Source: Lachnospiraceae bacterium (GTDB taxonomy: Bacteria > Bacillota > Clostridia > Lachnospirales > Lachnospiraceae). From it: a stretch of 64,000 nucleotides of DNA. Position numbers and translations under genes: made by a program. Within the stretch, counting starts at the first letter, position 1. Each line of letters starts with the position of its first letter. Shown here piece after piece: positions 1 to 8,397 of this stretch. Under the pieces are notes generated by a model. The model did no database searches. It was not told the origin of the DNA and was given only the letters and a program-made list of their open reading frames with translations. The stretch covers positions 124,001 through 188,000 of the forward strand of contig JAGAPK010000033.1 in NCBI GenBank assembly GCA_017623295.1, written 5' to 3'.

Positions 1-909
1 TTAGGTGTTGAGATTGAAGAAAACTCAGAACTTGACTTATTCGAAGCATTCAACAAACATGCGAATGACCCTCGTATTCCGGATGTTGTAAAAGACATGG
101 AAATAGAGCTTGGTGATGGAAATAACAAACCAGAAATTCTTCCGAAACTGGCACAGTATGAATTAACATTACTTGACTGGGTAGAAGAACACAAAGGTTA
201 CAGAGAATATGTTGCAATCGCAGGAAAATGCTGGCCGGCATTCCAGACCCAGTTTGGATTTGTTCCTTGCTACGTTAACAGCCGTTTAACAGGAAAAGGT
301 ATTCCGGTATCTTGTGAAGTAGATATTTACGGATGCTTAAGTGAGTTCATCGGTCAGGCAGTAAGTGATGATATCGTTACTTTATTGGATATCAACAATT
401 CTGTACCAAAGGATATGTACAAAGAATCCATCGAAGGAAAATTCGATTACAAGTTTACAGATACTTTTATGGGCTTCCATTGCGGAAATACATGCTCCAA
501 GAAACTATCCAAATGCAGTATGGAATATCAGATGATTATGGCAAGAAGCCTGCCAGAAGAAGTAACACAGGGTACATTGGAAGGCGATATTGTTCCTGGA
601 AATATCACATTCTATCGTTTACAGAGTACAGCAGACAATATTCTGCGTGCGTATGTAGCAGAAGGTGAAGTTCTTCCGGTAGCAACAAAATCCTTTGGTG
701 GTATCGGTGTATTCGCTATTCCGGAGATGGGAAGATTCTACCGTCATGTATTGATTGAGAAGAATTATCCACATCACGGAGCAGTTGCTTTTGGACACTA
801 TGGAAAAGCTCTCTTTGAAGTATTCAAATACATCGGCGTAGATGTAAGTGAAATCGGCTACAATCAGCCAAAGAGTGTTCCATATCCAACAGAAAATCCT
901 TTCGCATAA
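1..909 (+). CDS. L-fucose/L-arabinose isomerase family protein, 3' part (5' end outside window)
   Basis: The frame is open from base 1, so this is the C-terminal 302 residues of a longer protein; the ATG at 97 is internal. The piece has the features of the fucose/arabinose isomerase fold: a conserved acidic stretch (GIPVSCEVDIYG) where the family carries a metal-ligand Glu, a GFHCGNT His segment, and a C-terminal domain ending in NQPKSVPYP. The family interconverts aldoses and ketoses in the cytoplasm with a divalent metal. The substrate cannot be told from this fragment. The gene is the last in its transcript: a bidirectional hairpin follows within 10 bases. Confidence 0.85.
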   Translation, partial: LGVEIEENSELDLFEAFNKHANDPRIPDVVKDMEIELGDGNNKPEILPKLAQYELTLLDWVEEHKGYREYVAIAGKCWPAFQTQFGFVPCYVNSRLTGKGIPVSCEVDIYGCLSEFIGQAVSDDIVTLLDINNSVPKDMYKESIEGKFDYKFTDTFMGFHCGNTCSKKLSKCSMEYQMIMARSLPEEVTQGTLEGDIVPGNITFYRLQSTADNILRAYVAEGEVLPVATKSFGGIGVFAIPEMGRFYRHVLIEKNYPHHGAVAFGHYGKALFEVFKYIGVDVSEIGYNQPKSVPYPTENPFA

Positions 910-916
910 TGCAATA

Positions 917-945
917 AAAACCGGAGGTTTGAAGCCTCCGGTTTT
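917..945. terminator. Bidirectional intrinsic terminator
   Basis: Perfect 11-bp stem AAAACCGGAGG (917-927) / CCTCCGGTTTT (935-945) with a 7-base loop. It lies between the convergent isomerase gene and the FliD-like gene, with A and T runs at its feet that suit termination in both directions. Confidence 0.9.
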
Positions 946-953
946 ACAATTAC

Positions 954-1655
954 TTACGTTACACTATTAATGGTAGCATCTTCTGTATTTGTCTGAGTGT
1001 AGGTTCCTGCGCTTGTGTATGTTTTAGTAGTTACTGAAGCGCCACCATTTGCATAACGGTAAATCTGGCTTGCTTTGGAAGCTACTTTATCTGCAAAAGA
1101 ACCAACACCTGAGAAAAGACTTTTCACGGTGGAAATATCAGCTTTTTTGAAAGTATCTTCATCCAAAGATAATGTGCGATCAGAATTCAAGGTAATGCCA
1201 ACGGATGATAATAACTTATAATTTGCATAAGATGCATCATACAACCAGTTTGCCTGCTTGCGGACATTACTGATATCACTGTTTGTCGCATTTTTCATCA
1301 TGGAATTATAATCTTCTACAAAAGAAGAAACATTTTCGTATAAAGTATCTTTATTTTCTTCACTAAATTCTGCTGTACTTAATTTTTCAGCGCTCTTATA
1401 AGAAGCACTGGCAGAAGTTGCACTAGTAGTATCTTTTTTCTCTTTGTCTGTGCTGCTAGAGGCTTCTTCCGTTTCTTCCTGTTTCTGATAATAAGCCTTC
1501 ATCATCTTGCCATAGCTTCCGTTCTTAATAGAAGCATAGTCTGTTAAGAGGGTTGAAGTACCAAAAACATCTGAACTGCTTGAAGATGCGGAGCTTAATA
1601 AGTTAGAATATACATCTCCCTGACCGGAAGTTAATCCTGTTAAGCTGATTGCCAT
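954..1655 (-). CDS. Orphan FliD C-terminal-like protein
   Basis: 233 residues. The first 85 residues are Ser/Thr/Lys-rich and low-complexity. Residues about 95-205 resemble the C-terminal D0/D1 coiled-coil part of the flagellar cap FliD: a VEDYNSMM-like helix, then SVGITLNSDRTLSLDEDTF, then a V-K-SLFSGVGSFADK-like segment. Start: AAAGGAG stands 8 bases before the ATG at 1655; a GTG three codons earlier has no spacing advantage. No flagellar genes lie nearby, so a role in a flagellum is unproven. It may be a secreted coiled-coil protein built on the FliD fold. Family placement is from pattern only. Confidence 0.65.
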   Translation of the reverse strand: MAISLTGLTSGQGDVYSNLLSSASSSSSDVFGTSTLLTDYASIKNGSYGKMMKAYYQKQEETEEASSSTDKEKKDTTSATSASASYKSAEKLSTAEFSEENKDTLYENVSSFVEDYNSMMKNATNSDISNVRKQANWLYDASYANYKLLSSVGITLNSDRTLSLDEDTFKKADISTVKSLFSGVGSFADKVASKASQIYRYANGGASVTTKTYTSAGTYTQTNTEDATINSVT

Positions 1656-1801
1656 AATAATCACTCCTTTGACTTTTCTTGCTTGACATCCATGTCTGTT
1701 AGTAAATATTTCCTATATATATTATCTCGGATTATTATTGGTTTTGTAAAGAGGAAAACGGAAAATAATTATGTATTTTTTATGTTTTTTGTGTGAATCC
1801 T

Positions 1802-2851
1802 TTAATCCAGTTTCAAATCATTTTCTTTAATCCAGCCGATTTTGCGAAGTAGGTTTCCTAAGAGAAGACTGATGATAGCCGGAAGTACAAAGCTGATAAG
1901 AATAAGGCCAATCCAGTCGAATGCAGTAATAGCAGTCTTTGTGCCTGTTGCAATATCATTTACCCATCCGGAGTAGACACCAATCTGGCCTACCAGACCA
2001 CAAGTTCCCATACCGGAAGAAACCGGAGTACCGTTCATCTGTAATTTGAAAACACAGGTAGCAAGCGGCCCGGTAATAGCGGATGCTACAATTGGTGGAA
2101 TCCAGATTCTTGGATTTTTTACAATGTTACCCATTTGCAACATAGAAGTACCAAGTCCCTGAGATACCAGACCACCCCATTTATTTTCCTTGAAACTCAT
2201 AACGGCAAAGCCGACCATATTCGCACAACATCCGGCAACAGCTGCACCACCAGCAAGCCCGGTTAAAGATAAGGCAGCACAGATAGCGGCAGAAGAAATA
2301 GGTAATGTTAAAGCAATACCTACTACAACAGAAACCAGAATCCCCATTAAAAATGGTTGTAAGTCTGTTGCCCACATAATCAGCTGCCCTACAGAACTTG
2401 CAGCACTGCCGATAGCAGGGGCTAACAGGGAAGAGAGAGCAACACCGACAAAAATAGTTACAAAAGGCGTTACTAGAATATCAATTTTGGTTTCTTTGGA
2501 AACCAGCTTACCACATTCGGCGGCAAGAATGGCAATGATTAAAACAGCAAGAGGGCCACCTGCACCGCCCAGCTCGTTAGCGGCACCACCGACTGCAATC
2601 AAGGAAAAAAGTACAAGTGGAGGTGCCTGTAAGGAATAACCAATCGCAATCGCCATAGCCGGACCGGCAACAGCAGTTGCATAAGTACCAACAGTAACCA
2701 GATATTCTATTCCAATCTGTTGTCCTAGTGTTTTAATAATCGTACCGATTAAAAGAGAGCAGAACAGTCCCTGTGCCATAGCGCCCAGACAGTCTACACC
2801 ATATCGTTTCAAAGAGAAAACAATATTTTTCTTTTTCAAAAATTCTTTCAT
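1802..2851 (-). CDS. PTS EIIC_2-family membrane protein
   Basis: 349 residues, very hydrophobic, about 9-10 membrane spans. Gly/Ala-rich motifs (GGAANELGGAGGPLAVL, SSAAICAALSLTGLAGGAAVAGCCANMVGFA, NGTPVSSGMGTCGLVGQIG) match the stand-alone 'PTS transporter subunit IIC' family (EIIC_2). No EIIA or EIIB gene is adjacent, so phosphotransfer-coupled sugar uptake is doubtful. The start at 2851 was chosen because GAGGA lies 8 bases before that ATG and the protein begins MKEFLKKKN; the frame stays open for another 66 codons upstream, but that stretch has no ribosome site and does not read like a protein. Confidence 0.8.
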   Translation of the reverse strand: MKEFLKKKNIVFSLKRYGVDCLGAMAQGLFCSLLIGTIIKTLGQQIGIEYLVTVGTYATAVAGPAMAIAIGYSLQAPPLVLFSLIAVGGAANELGGAGGPLAVLIIAILAAECGKLVSKETKIDILVTPFVTIFVGVALSSLLAPAIGSAASSVGQLIMWATDLQPFLMGILVSVVVGIALTLPISSAAICAALSLTGLAGGAAVAGCCANMVGFAVMSFKENKWGGLVSQGLGTSMLQMGNIVKNPRIWIPPIVASAITGPLATCVFKLQMNGTPVSSGMGTCGLVGQIGVYSGWVNDIATGTKTAITAFDWIGLILISFVLPAIISLLLGNLLRKIGWIKENDLKLD

Positions 2852-2991
2852 TTTGAGTTCCTCATTTCTTTTTGTATCAGTGATAAGATAACTTGCATAA
2901 GAAATTGTCAACGCAGGTGTCTTGTCAGCTGTCAAGACATATTGTAAAGCAATTATAAGAGAAGTCAAGAAGAATTTGGTGATAGAAAGGT

Positions 2992-3019
2992 TTGCTTTTA
3001 GCAAAAGATTCGATATAAT
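2992..3019 (+). promoter_or_regulatory. Sigma-A-type promoter of the 3050 gene
   Basis: TTGCTT (2992-2997), 16-bp spacer, TATAAT (3014-3019). It is followed by GGAGAA just before the ATG at 3050. Confidence 0.7.
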
Positions 3020-3049
3020 GAAACAAAAACACCTTAGAATGGAGAACAT

Positions 3050-3553
3050 ATGAAAAAGACTAAGAATGAAGTGCTGCAGTTTTTGGCAGGGCTGGTAATG
3101 CTGATAGTTGGATTGTACATTTTTTCACAGAAGGTTATGGTGTCTTCTGCTTTTTTCAGTGGAAGATTAATGCTTGGTGGTCTGCATGTGAGTAACGGCC
3201 TGATTATGATACCTTTTATTGCAGGAATTGTGTGGATGTTTGCATCCGGCGGTAGTCTGGCATCAAAAGCAACGACCGCAGTTGGAGTATTAATTATTAT
3301 TGTTACGATTATTTTATCCACGAATATTTCGCTTTCACGGATTACTTTGTTTGAGTGGGTTCTTATTCTGGTGTTAATTTTTGGAGGAGCAGGTTTACTA
3401 GTCAGAAATTTAGGGTTGCTTCCCGGAAAAAGAAGAACCCGTGAAATGGATGGAGCGGATATGGATGACCTCGTGGAAAAAGAATTACGGGAAAGCAGAG
3501 AAGCACTTCGTGATATAGAAGCAGAGATAGAAAAATTGAGAAAAGACAAGTAG
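3050..3553 (+). CDS. Hypothetical four-span membrane protein with coiled-coil tail
   Basis: 167 residues, function not recognised. Four hydrophobic segments lie at about 8-28, 50-67, 76-94 and 100-118. A charged helix rich in Glu, Arg and Lys (about 133-167, ESREALRDIEAEIEKLRK) probably forms a cytoplasmic coiled coil. GGAGAA is 3 bases before the ATG and a clear promoter lies 30 bases upstream. It stands alone between the PTS-like gene (opposite strand) and the deacetylase, which follows after 74 bases and may share the transcript. Confidence 0.75.
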   Translation: MKKTKNEVLQFLAGLVMLIVGLYIFSQKVMVSSAFFSGRLMLGGLHVSNGLIMIPFIAGIVWMFASGGSLASKATTAVGVLIIIVTIILSTNISLSRITLFEWVLILVLIFGGAGLLVRNLGLLPGKRRTREMDGADMDDLVEKELRESREALRDIEAEIEKLRKDK

Positions 3554-3627
3554 ATAAGATAAGTTTTTTTAAAGATTGAAAAGAATCGGCATATACTTTA
3601 CTAATTGATTAAATAAAGGTGATTTCC

Positions 3628-4563
3628 ATGAAAAAAGACAGAAAAACATGGGATGAGAAGGTTAAGCTGATTCTGGAAGAGTTGGAAGAACGTATTGCTG
3701 CGGAAAATAAAGAGAAAAGCAATCAAACGAAAGAGGATGACAAGACTGCATATCGTTCAAAATGTGAATGGAAGAAAAAGCTTTTTAGACAGGATGTTTT
3801 GATGCAGGCAGTAAAGTCGGCTGCATTTCTTCTGGCAACCGTAGCGCTCATTCAGGGAATTGTCCGATTTGTGCCGGATACGATTACGGTCAGCAATTCA
3901 GTAGATGGAAGAGAACTTCCGATTTATTGTGTGGAAACGGATAAGAAGCAGATTGCATTGAGTTTTGATGCAGCGTGGGGTAATGAGGATACCGCTACCA
4001 TTCTGGAGATTTTGCGAAAACACAACGTGAAAGTAACTTTTTTCATGACAGGAGGATGGGTAGAATCTTATCCGGATGATGTAAAAGCGATTCTGGCAGA
4101 TGGGCATGATTTGGGAAACCACAGTGAGAATCATAAAAATATGTCACAGCTTTCGGACAGTGAATGTGAAGAAGAACTGATGGCAGTACATAGAAAAGTA
4201 AAAGAACTGACCGGGTATGAAATGTTTCTGTTCCGACCGCCTTATGGAGATTATGACAATGATGTCATAAATGTTGCAAAGAAGTGTGGTTATTATCCGA
4301 TTCAATGGGATGTGGATTCTCTTGACTGGAAAGACTATGGCGTAGATTCTATTATCCAGACAGTAACGCAGCACAAGCATCTTGGAAACGGAAGTATTAT
4401 TCTATGCCACAATGGGGCAAAGTTTACAGCGCAGGCATTGGAAGAACTGATTATTACCTTGCAGGATCAGGGTTATGAGTTTGTACCGATATCACAGTTG
4501 ATTTATAAGGATAAGTATCATTTGAATCATGAGGGTCGACAGATAAGTGAAGAATCGAGGTAG
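3628..4563 (+). CDS. Polysaccharide deacetylase family protein (NodB/PdaB-like)
   Basis: 311 residues. Charged cytoplasmic N-terminus (1-58), one membrane span (about 61-81), then an outward-facing NodB domain. Visible motifs: SFDAAWG with the catalytic-base Asp114, HDLGNHSENH (His165, His169 metal ligands), RPPYGDYD, QWDVDSLDW and ILCHNG. Motif 1 is FDAAWG rather than FDDG, a pattern like sporulation deacetylases of the PdaB type, so the second metal-ligand Asp is absent. The family removes acetyl groups from peptidoglycan or other glycans. AAGGTG lies 6 bases before the ATG at 3628; a GTG at 3619 is less likely. Confidence 0.85.
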   Translation: MKKDRKTWDEKVKLILEELEERIAAENKEKSNQTKEDDKTAYRSKCEWKKKLFRQDVLMQAVKSAAFLLATVALIQGIVRFVPDTITVSNSVDGRELPIYCVETDKKQIALSFDAAWGNEDTATILEILRKHNVKVTFFMTGGWVESYPDDVKAILADGHDLGNHSENHKNMSQLSDSECEEELMAVHRKVKELTGYEMFLFRPPYGDYDNDVINVAKKCGYYPIQWDVDSLDWKDYGVDSIIQTVTQHKHLGNGSIILCHNGAKFTAQALEELIITLQDQGYEFVPISQLIYKDKYHLNHEGRQISEESR

Positions 4564-4595
4564 AAAGTACGAATAAGAAAAATTGAAAAAATAGA

Positions 4596-4630
4596 AACAG
4601 GCATGGAGCTATCAAAACTCCATGCCTGTT
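4596..4630. terminator. Convergent hairpin terminator
   Basis: Perfect 13-bp stem AACAGGCATGGAG (4596-4608) / CTCCATGCCTGTT (4618-4630). It sits between the deacetylase gene and the oppositely oriented CPBP gene. There is no long T run on either side, but the position and perfect stem support shared termination. Confidence 0.7.
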
Positions 4631-4633
4631 AGA

Positions 4634-5560
4634 TTATGCAAACAACATTACAATAATTACAACTGTCCATAATATGGTATAAAGTCCCATACCCCAGTTG
4701 AGAATGGTTGTTTTAAAGATTGGTGTCTGCTCACCGGATTCGTTGTTTTTCTGGAGAGTTATTTTCTTACGGTGTACCAGAAGCAATATGAGTCCTACAA
4801 TCATGGCAGCAATTAAAATGTAACCATAAACAGCCAGTAACACTTCACTGTAATCCATAAATGTCTGACTTAAAAAGGAACCGAAGAAGTTTACTACCAT
4901 ATGTAGAGAAATAGTGTATCGGATATCTTTGGTTTTTACATAAATAAAAGCAAAGAAGCAGCCGAGTGGTACAGCATAAATAAACTGGTTTAAGTTGCCG
5001 TGATAAAGTCCAAATACAATTCCGGAAAATACAACGCTTAAAAATTCGCCATATTTGATGGTTCTGTCGATTAACAATTTACGGAACAGAATTTCTTCCA
5101 CAAAAGGAGCACAAATGGCAATGATAAACAGGTTTGCCAGTGGGTGAATGCTTCCGGTAATGTTTCCGAGTACATTTGTTACGGCACCGTGTTTTAATGC
5201 ACCGATTATGGAGGTTATTACCTGACCGATGATGTTAAAGAAATATAAAAGTGCAAGGCTTATAAAAAGTGCTTGAATCCATTGTCCGATGGACATTTTC
5301 TTTTTGTCGGCCATATCCTGTGCAGGAACTCTTTTGATGAAAAGTCCCATAATTGGAAAACCAATTAAATAGGCAGACAGCATCATTGCCAGAAACGTAT
5401 AGGTGTAATCGGCAGCAATGGCAGGAAATTTTTCCCCAATTGCAGCTATGATTATCATAGCAACTGACTGAACGACTGTAATAATGATTGTTCCAATCAG
5501 GTATCCAAAGCCGATACGGGAGAAGTGTTTTTTGTCTTGTTTCATTGTTTCGTTGTTCAT
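4634..5560 (-). CDS. CPBP family intramembrane metalloprotease
   Basis: 308 residues with about 8 membrane spans. The three CPBP (Abi) motifs are present: EEILFR (Glu155, Glu156, Arg160), FGLYHGN (His187) and HMVVN (His220, Asn224). The family contains Rce1-like prenyl proteases and bacteriocin immunity or maturation proteins; here no bacteriocin gene is adjacent, so the substrate is unknown. AAAGGA lies about 8 bases before the ATG at 5560. The next two genes upstream (DUF2812, PadR) run in the same direction with an 85-base gap, so read-through from them is possible. Confidence 0.88.
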   Translation of the reverse strand: MNNETMKQDKKHFSRIGFGYLIGTIIITVVQSVAMIIIAAIGEKFPAIAADYTYTFLAMMLSAYLIGFPIMGLFIKRVPAQDMADKKKMSIGQWIQALFISLALLYFFNIIGQVITSIIGALKHGAVTNVLGNITGSIHPLANLFIIAICAPFVEEILFRKLLIDRTIKYGEFLSVVFSGIVFGLYHGNLNQFIYAVPLGCFFAFIYVKTKDIRYTISLHMVVNFFGSFLSQTFMDYSEVLLAVYGYILIAAMIVGLILLLVHRKKITLQKNNESGEQTPIFKTTILNWGMGLYTILWTVVIIVMLFA

Positions 5561-5645
5561 TTTTTAAATCCTTTCTATTTTTTTGTATTTTTGCTTTTTA
5601 TATTTTTACTTTTGTATTTTTGTTTTTGGCATTTTTTGCTTTTTT

Positions 5646-6206
5646 CTAGTCTTTCTGGTATTTCTTTCGTAATTTAGCAAGAGTTACACTGATGTGCATA
5701 ATGAGCACAATGTATACAATAAATAAAATGATGAAAACGCCATATAAAATGCGGCTGGCTAAGTCATCATATTGTGACTGGATAGACAGTTGCGGTATAA
5801 TACAGCACAGTAAAATAACCAATATCGGAAGCAGTCTGCGACATGTAATTTTCTGTATCATGTCAATTTTGGACTGCGGGTCACTAAAAATAGTTAAATC
5901 CTCCGGAGCGTGTGCAACTGCCGGCTTGCGAAAATAGTTGAAGCCATTTACTGTCAGAAGATATTCCCAGCCATAGTCTGCAAACATTTGCAAATAAGCA
6001 GGGGTAGCCTTACATTTCGTGTCAGTAAAATCCAACTGATAAATAACGTCTTCCGGTGTGCTGGCTTCAAAAGTATAGAAACCAGGCAATGTATATTTTA
6101 CGAATTTCCAGCCCTGTTTGTGCTGCTCACGCAGAAACTCCTCCTCTGCTTCAAAATCGGCAATTGTCCAGAAACGAAATAATCTTTTAGTTGTTTTCTG
6201 TCCCAT
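5646..6206 (-). CDS. DUF2812 domain membrane protein
   Basis: 186 residues. The N-terminal soluble part (about 5-110: RLFRFWTIADFEAEEEFL, GWKFVKYT, YGWEYL) is typical of DUF2812. Two membrane spans follow at about 126-146 and 155-175. DUF2812 genes are very often paired with PadR regulators, as here: its start overlaps the 3' end of the padR gene by 20 bases, so the two are translationally coupled. The biochemical function of the family is unknown; membrane-linked sensing that feeds PadR is an inference from the pairing. Confidence 0.85.
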   Translation of the reverse strand: MGQKTTKRLFRFWTIADFEAEEEFLREQHKQGWKFVKYTLPGFYTFEASTPEDVIYQLDFTDTKCKATPAYLQMFADYGWEYLLTVNGFNYFRKPAVAHAPEDLTIFSDPQSKIDMIQKITCRRLLPILVILLCCIIPQLSIQSQYDDLASRILYGVFIILFIVYIVLIMHISVTLAKLRKKYQKD

Positions 6207-6522
6207 TCCAAATTCCTCCTTTGCTGTTTAAGTAGAGTCGTGCAATTCTTTGGATTTCTAACTCTAACAATTCATTTCCTAAATCGGTGATAATGTAAAA
6301 TTTCCTTTTTTCTTCTTCTCTGACAAAGCGGATTAAACCATCTTTTTCCATTTTGGATAAGCTTCCGTACATGGTTCCGGGACTGATGGAAATCTCTCCG
6401 CCGGTCATTTCCTTTACTTTCAGCCCGATGTTATAGCCGTGCATTTCTTCCTGCAAGCAATACAGAATGTAGAAGCAGGTTTCTGTCATGGGAATGTAAA
6501 TTCTTTGGATTCGTCCATCCAT
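6187..6522 (-). CDS. PadR family transcriptional regulator
   Basis: 111 residues, the short PadR type. The winged helix is visible as YILYCLQEEMHGYNIGLKVKEMT, then ISPGTMYGSLSKMEKDGLI, then a KRKFYIITDLGNELL wing. PadR proteins usually repress their own operon and neighbours, with release by a ligand or partner. GGAAG stands 8 bases before the ATG at 6522; an in-frame GTG at 6531 is possible but worse spaced. It is the first gene of the PadR-DUF2812 pair, and strong palindromes lie directly upstream (6556-6658). Confidence 0.9.
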   Translation of the reverse strand: MDGRIQRIYIPMTETCFYILYCLQEEMHGYNIGLKVKEMTGGEISISPGTMYGSLSKMEKDGLIRFVREEEKRKFYIITDLGNELLELEIQRIARLYLNSKGGIWNGTENN

Positions 6523-6555
6523 TGTAATCACTTCCGTTCTTTTTCTATTACTTTT

Positions 6556-6658
6556 TTACATTATATATGTAATTGTGACATTTTTTAATACTATATTTAA
6601 CTTCGATATATCGAGGTGCGATGTATCTGAATAGAATATATCGCACTACGATATATAT
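6556..6658. promoter_or_regulatory. Cluster of TACAT/ATGTA and CGATATAT palindromes (probable PadR operators)
   Basis: The divergent intergenic region holds a perfect palindrome TTACAT-TATAT-ATGTAA (6556-6572) that covers a minus-strand -10 like TATAAT (6560-6565), the palindrome CGATATATCG (6604-6613), an inverted repeat GTGCGATGTAT (6616-6626) / ATATATCGCAC (6636-6646), and a further CGATATATAT (6649-6658). ACAT/ATGT dyads are the usual PadR site. Control of both the padR operon and the 6778 gene from here is inferred. Confidence 0.6.
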
Positions 6659-6777
6659 GTCAAGCAATTTTTTTTGAAAAAGAAATATGTTAATAAAAAT
6701 AAACATTTGTGTTAACTTTTATAACTGGAACTCATTACATAAATGTTATATCCTTTTAACAGGAGGGTATGAAAAAT

Positions 6778-7218
6778 ATGATTGGAATGAATATAATGAC
6801 ATTGCGAAAAGCACACAATCTGACGCAGGAAGAACTGGCAGAGCAGTTGCTGGTTTCCAGACAAACACTGGCTAAATGGGAAAGAGGTGAGGGAGAACCG
6901 GACATCAGCAGTTGTAAACGGATGGCAGAGATTTTTCAGGTATCTTTGGATGATTTGGTTAATTTCAAAGAAGAGGATGAGGAAATTAAAATAGGAGTAC
7001 CACCGAAGGGAAAGTACTTTTTTGGTTCGGTTACAGTTGGTGAACGAGGTCAGATAGTCATTCCGCAGAAAGCGAGAAAGGTTTTTCATATAGAACCGGG
7101 AGATCAGATACTTGTTTTCGGAGATGAAGAAAGAGGAATGGGGCTTATGCCGAAGCAGGGATTACTGGAAGTGTTTAATATGATGTGGAGCGATAAGAAA
7201 GATAAGAAAAGCAAATAG
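6778..7218 (+). CDS. XRE helix-turn-helix / AbrB-like (SpoVT-AbrB) fusion regulator
   Basis: 146 residues from the ATG at 6778 (149 from 6769). Two DNA-binding domains in one chain: an XRE domain (about 4-58: LRKAHNLTQEELAEQLLVS, TLAKWERGEGEPD) and a swapped-hairpin AbrB domain (about 85-125: TVGERGQIVIPQKARKVF, EPGDQILVFG). AGGAGG ends 2 bases before ATG 6769 and 11 bases before ATG 6778, so neither start is ideally spaced. The gene precedes an acyltransferase by 22 bases and probably shares its transcript. Targets are unknown; it may also act on the palindromes upstream. Confidence 0.85.
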   Translation: MIGMNIMTLRKAHNLTQEELAEQLLVSRQTLAKWERGEGEPDISSCKRMAEIFQVSLDDLVNFKEEDEEIKIGVPPKGKYFFGSVTVGERGQIVIPQKARKVFHIEPGDQILVFGDEERGMGLMPKQGLLEVFNMMWSDKKDKKSK

Positions 7219-7240
7219 GAGAACAGATAGGAGCATTACT

Positions 7241-8323
7241 ATGGAAAGAAAAAACTATATTGATAATATTCGGTGGATAACCGTATTACTTGTAATTGTG
7301 TATCATGTCATTTATATGTTTAATAGCGTAGGAGTCATCAGCAATTTTGCAGTGCAGGGGATTGCACAGTTAGATGTTGTTCTGTCTTTTGTCTATCCCT
7401 GGTTTATGGCATTATTGTTTGTGGTGGCCGGAATGAGTGCAAAATATTCTCTGCAGAAAAGAAGTGGTAAGGTATTTGCAAAAGACAGAGCAAAACGTCT
7501 GCTCGTTCCGTCGATTGCAGGTGTTTTTCTTCTGGGGTGGATTGCCGGAAGTATTACCAATTATTATTCGGATATGTTTATGGGAAATGGCGACCAGATT
7601 CCGGGGCTTTTGAAATATTTCATTTATTGTGCCTGTGGTATTGGACCATTGTGGTTTGCACAGGAGTTATTTCTTGCCTGTATGGTGCTTCTGTTAATTC
7701 GTGCAATCGATAGAAAAGATGTGCTTGGTAAATGGGGACAGAAGACAAGCTGGCTTGCATTAGTGCTTCTGGTACTGCCTTTCTGGGGTAGTTCCCTGAT
7801 ACTGAACACACCGGTAATTGAAGTGTTCCGTAATGGTTTCTATTTCTTCAGTTTTTTACTTGGATACTATGTTTTTTCAAATGAAGAAGTAATAGAGAAA
7901 CTCAGCAAGATAAAAGTGTGGTTGCTTGTGGCAGCTTGTGTGTGTGGTGTGGCTTATGCGGCTTATTATTATGGAGAAAATTATACAACAATGGCTGTTT
8001 TGAAGCATCCTTTTACGAATGTATATGCATATTTGATGATTCTGGCGATTTTAGCTTGCGGAAAAGACTGGCTGAATTTTGAAACCAAGTTAAGCCGTTA
8101 CTTAACAAAAGCAAATTTTGGTTTCTATGTGCTGCATTATCCGTTACTTTCTGCAATCGCATTTGTAACAGTGGAGATTATACAGTTGCCGATGGCAGTC
8201 TGCTATCTGGTGAATTTGGTATTAGTATTTTTATTATTACCATTAGTATATGAGGTAATTCGGAGAATTCCGGTAATTCGGTTTTTGTTATTGGGAATTG
8301 AGAAAAAGAAAATAGAGAAGTAA
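7241..8323 (+). CDS. Acyltransferase 3 family membrane protein
   Basis: 360 residues with about 10 membrane spans. The N-terminus NIRWITVLLVIVYHVIYMF carries the family's conserved early His, followed by a PWFMALLFVVAGMSAKYSL second span. The family moves acyl groups onto exported sugars, peptidoglycan or lipids at the membrane. The acceptor here is unknown. AGGAG is 8 bases before the ATG. It lies 22 bases downstream of the XRE-AbrB regulator gene and is closed by a terminator at 8348. Confidence 0.85.
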   Translation: MERKNYIDNIRWITVLLVIVYHVIYMFNSVGVISNFAVQGIAQLDVVLSFVYPWFMALLFVVAGMSAKYSLQKRSGKVFAKDRAKRLLVPSIAGVFLLGWIAGSITNYYSDMFMGNGDQIPGLLKYFIYCACGIGPLWFAQELFLACMVLLLIRAIDRKDVLGKWGQKTSWLALVLLVLPFWGSSLILNTPVIEVFRNGFYFFSFLLGYYVFSNEEVIEKLSKIKVWLLVAACVCGVAYAAYYYGENYTTMAVLKHPFTNVYAYLMILAILACGKDWLNFETKLSRYLTKANFGFYVLHYPLLSAIAFVTVEIIQLPMAVCYLVNLVLVFLLLPLVYEVIRRIPVIRFLLLGIEKKKIEK

Positions 8324-8347
8324 AATAAGAAAAGTAAAAAGAGAAAG

Positions 8348-8397
8348 AGCTGTTTCTGGTGTAGGTAATTTATCTGTGTCAGAAGCAGCTTTTATTG
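8348..8397 (+). terminator. Intrinsic terminator of the acyltransferase gene
   Basis: Stem AGCTGTTTCTG (8348-8358) / CAGAAGCAGCT (8380-8390) with one mismatch, followed by TTTTATT. Confidence 0.75.

Noticed and set aside
2852-3049. 66-codon N-terminal extension of the PTS IIC-like protein
   Set aside because: No ribosome site at 3049; a clear one precedes ATG 2851, and the region holds the divergent promoter of the 3050 gene.
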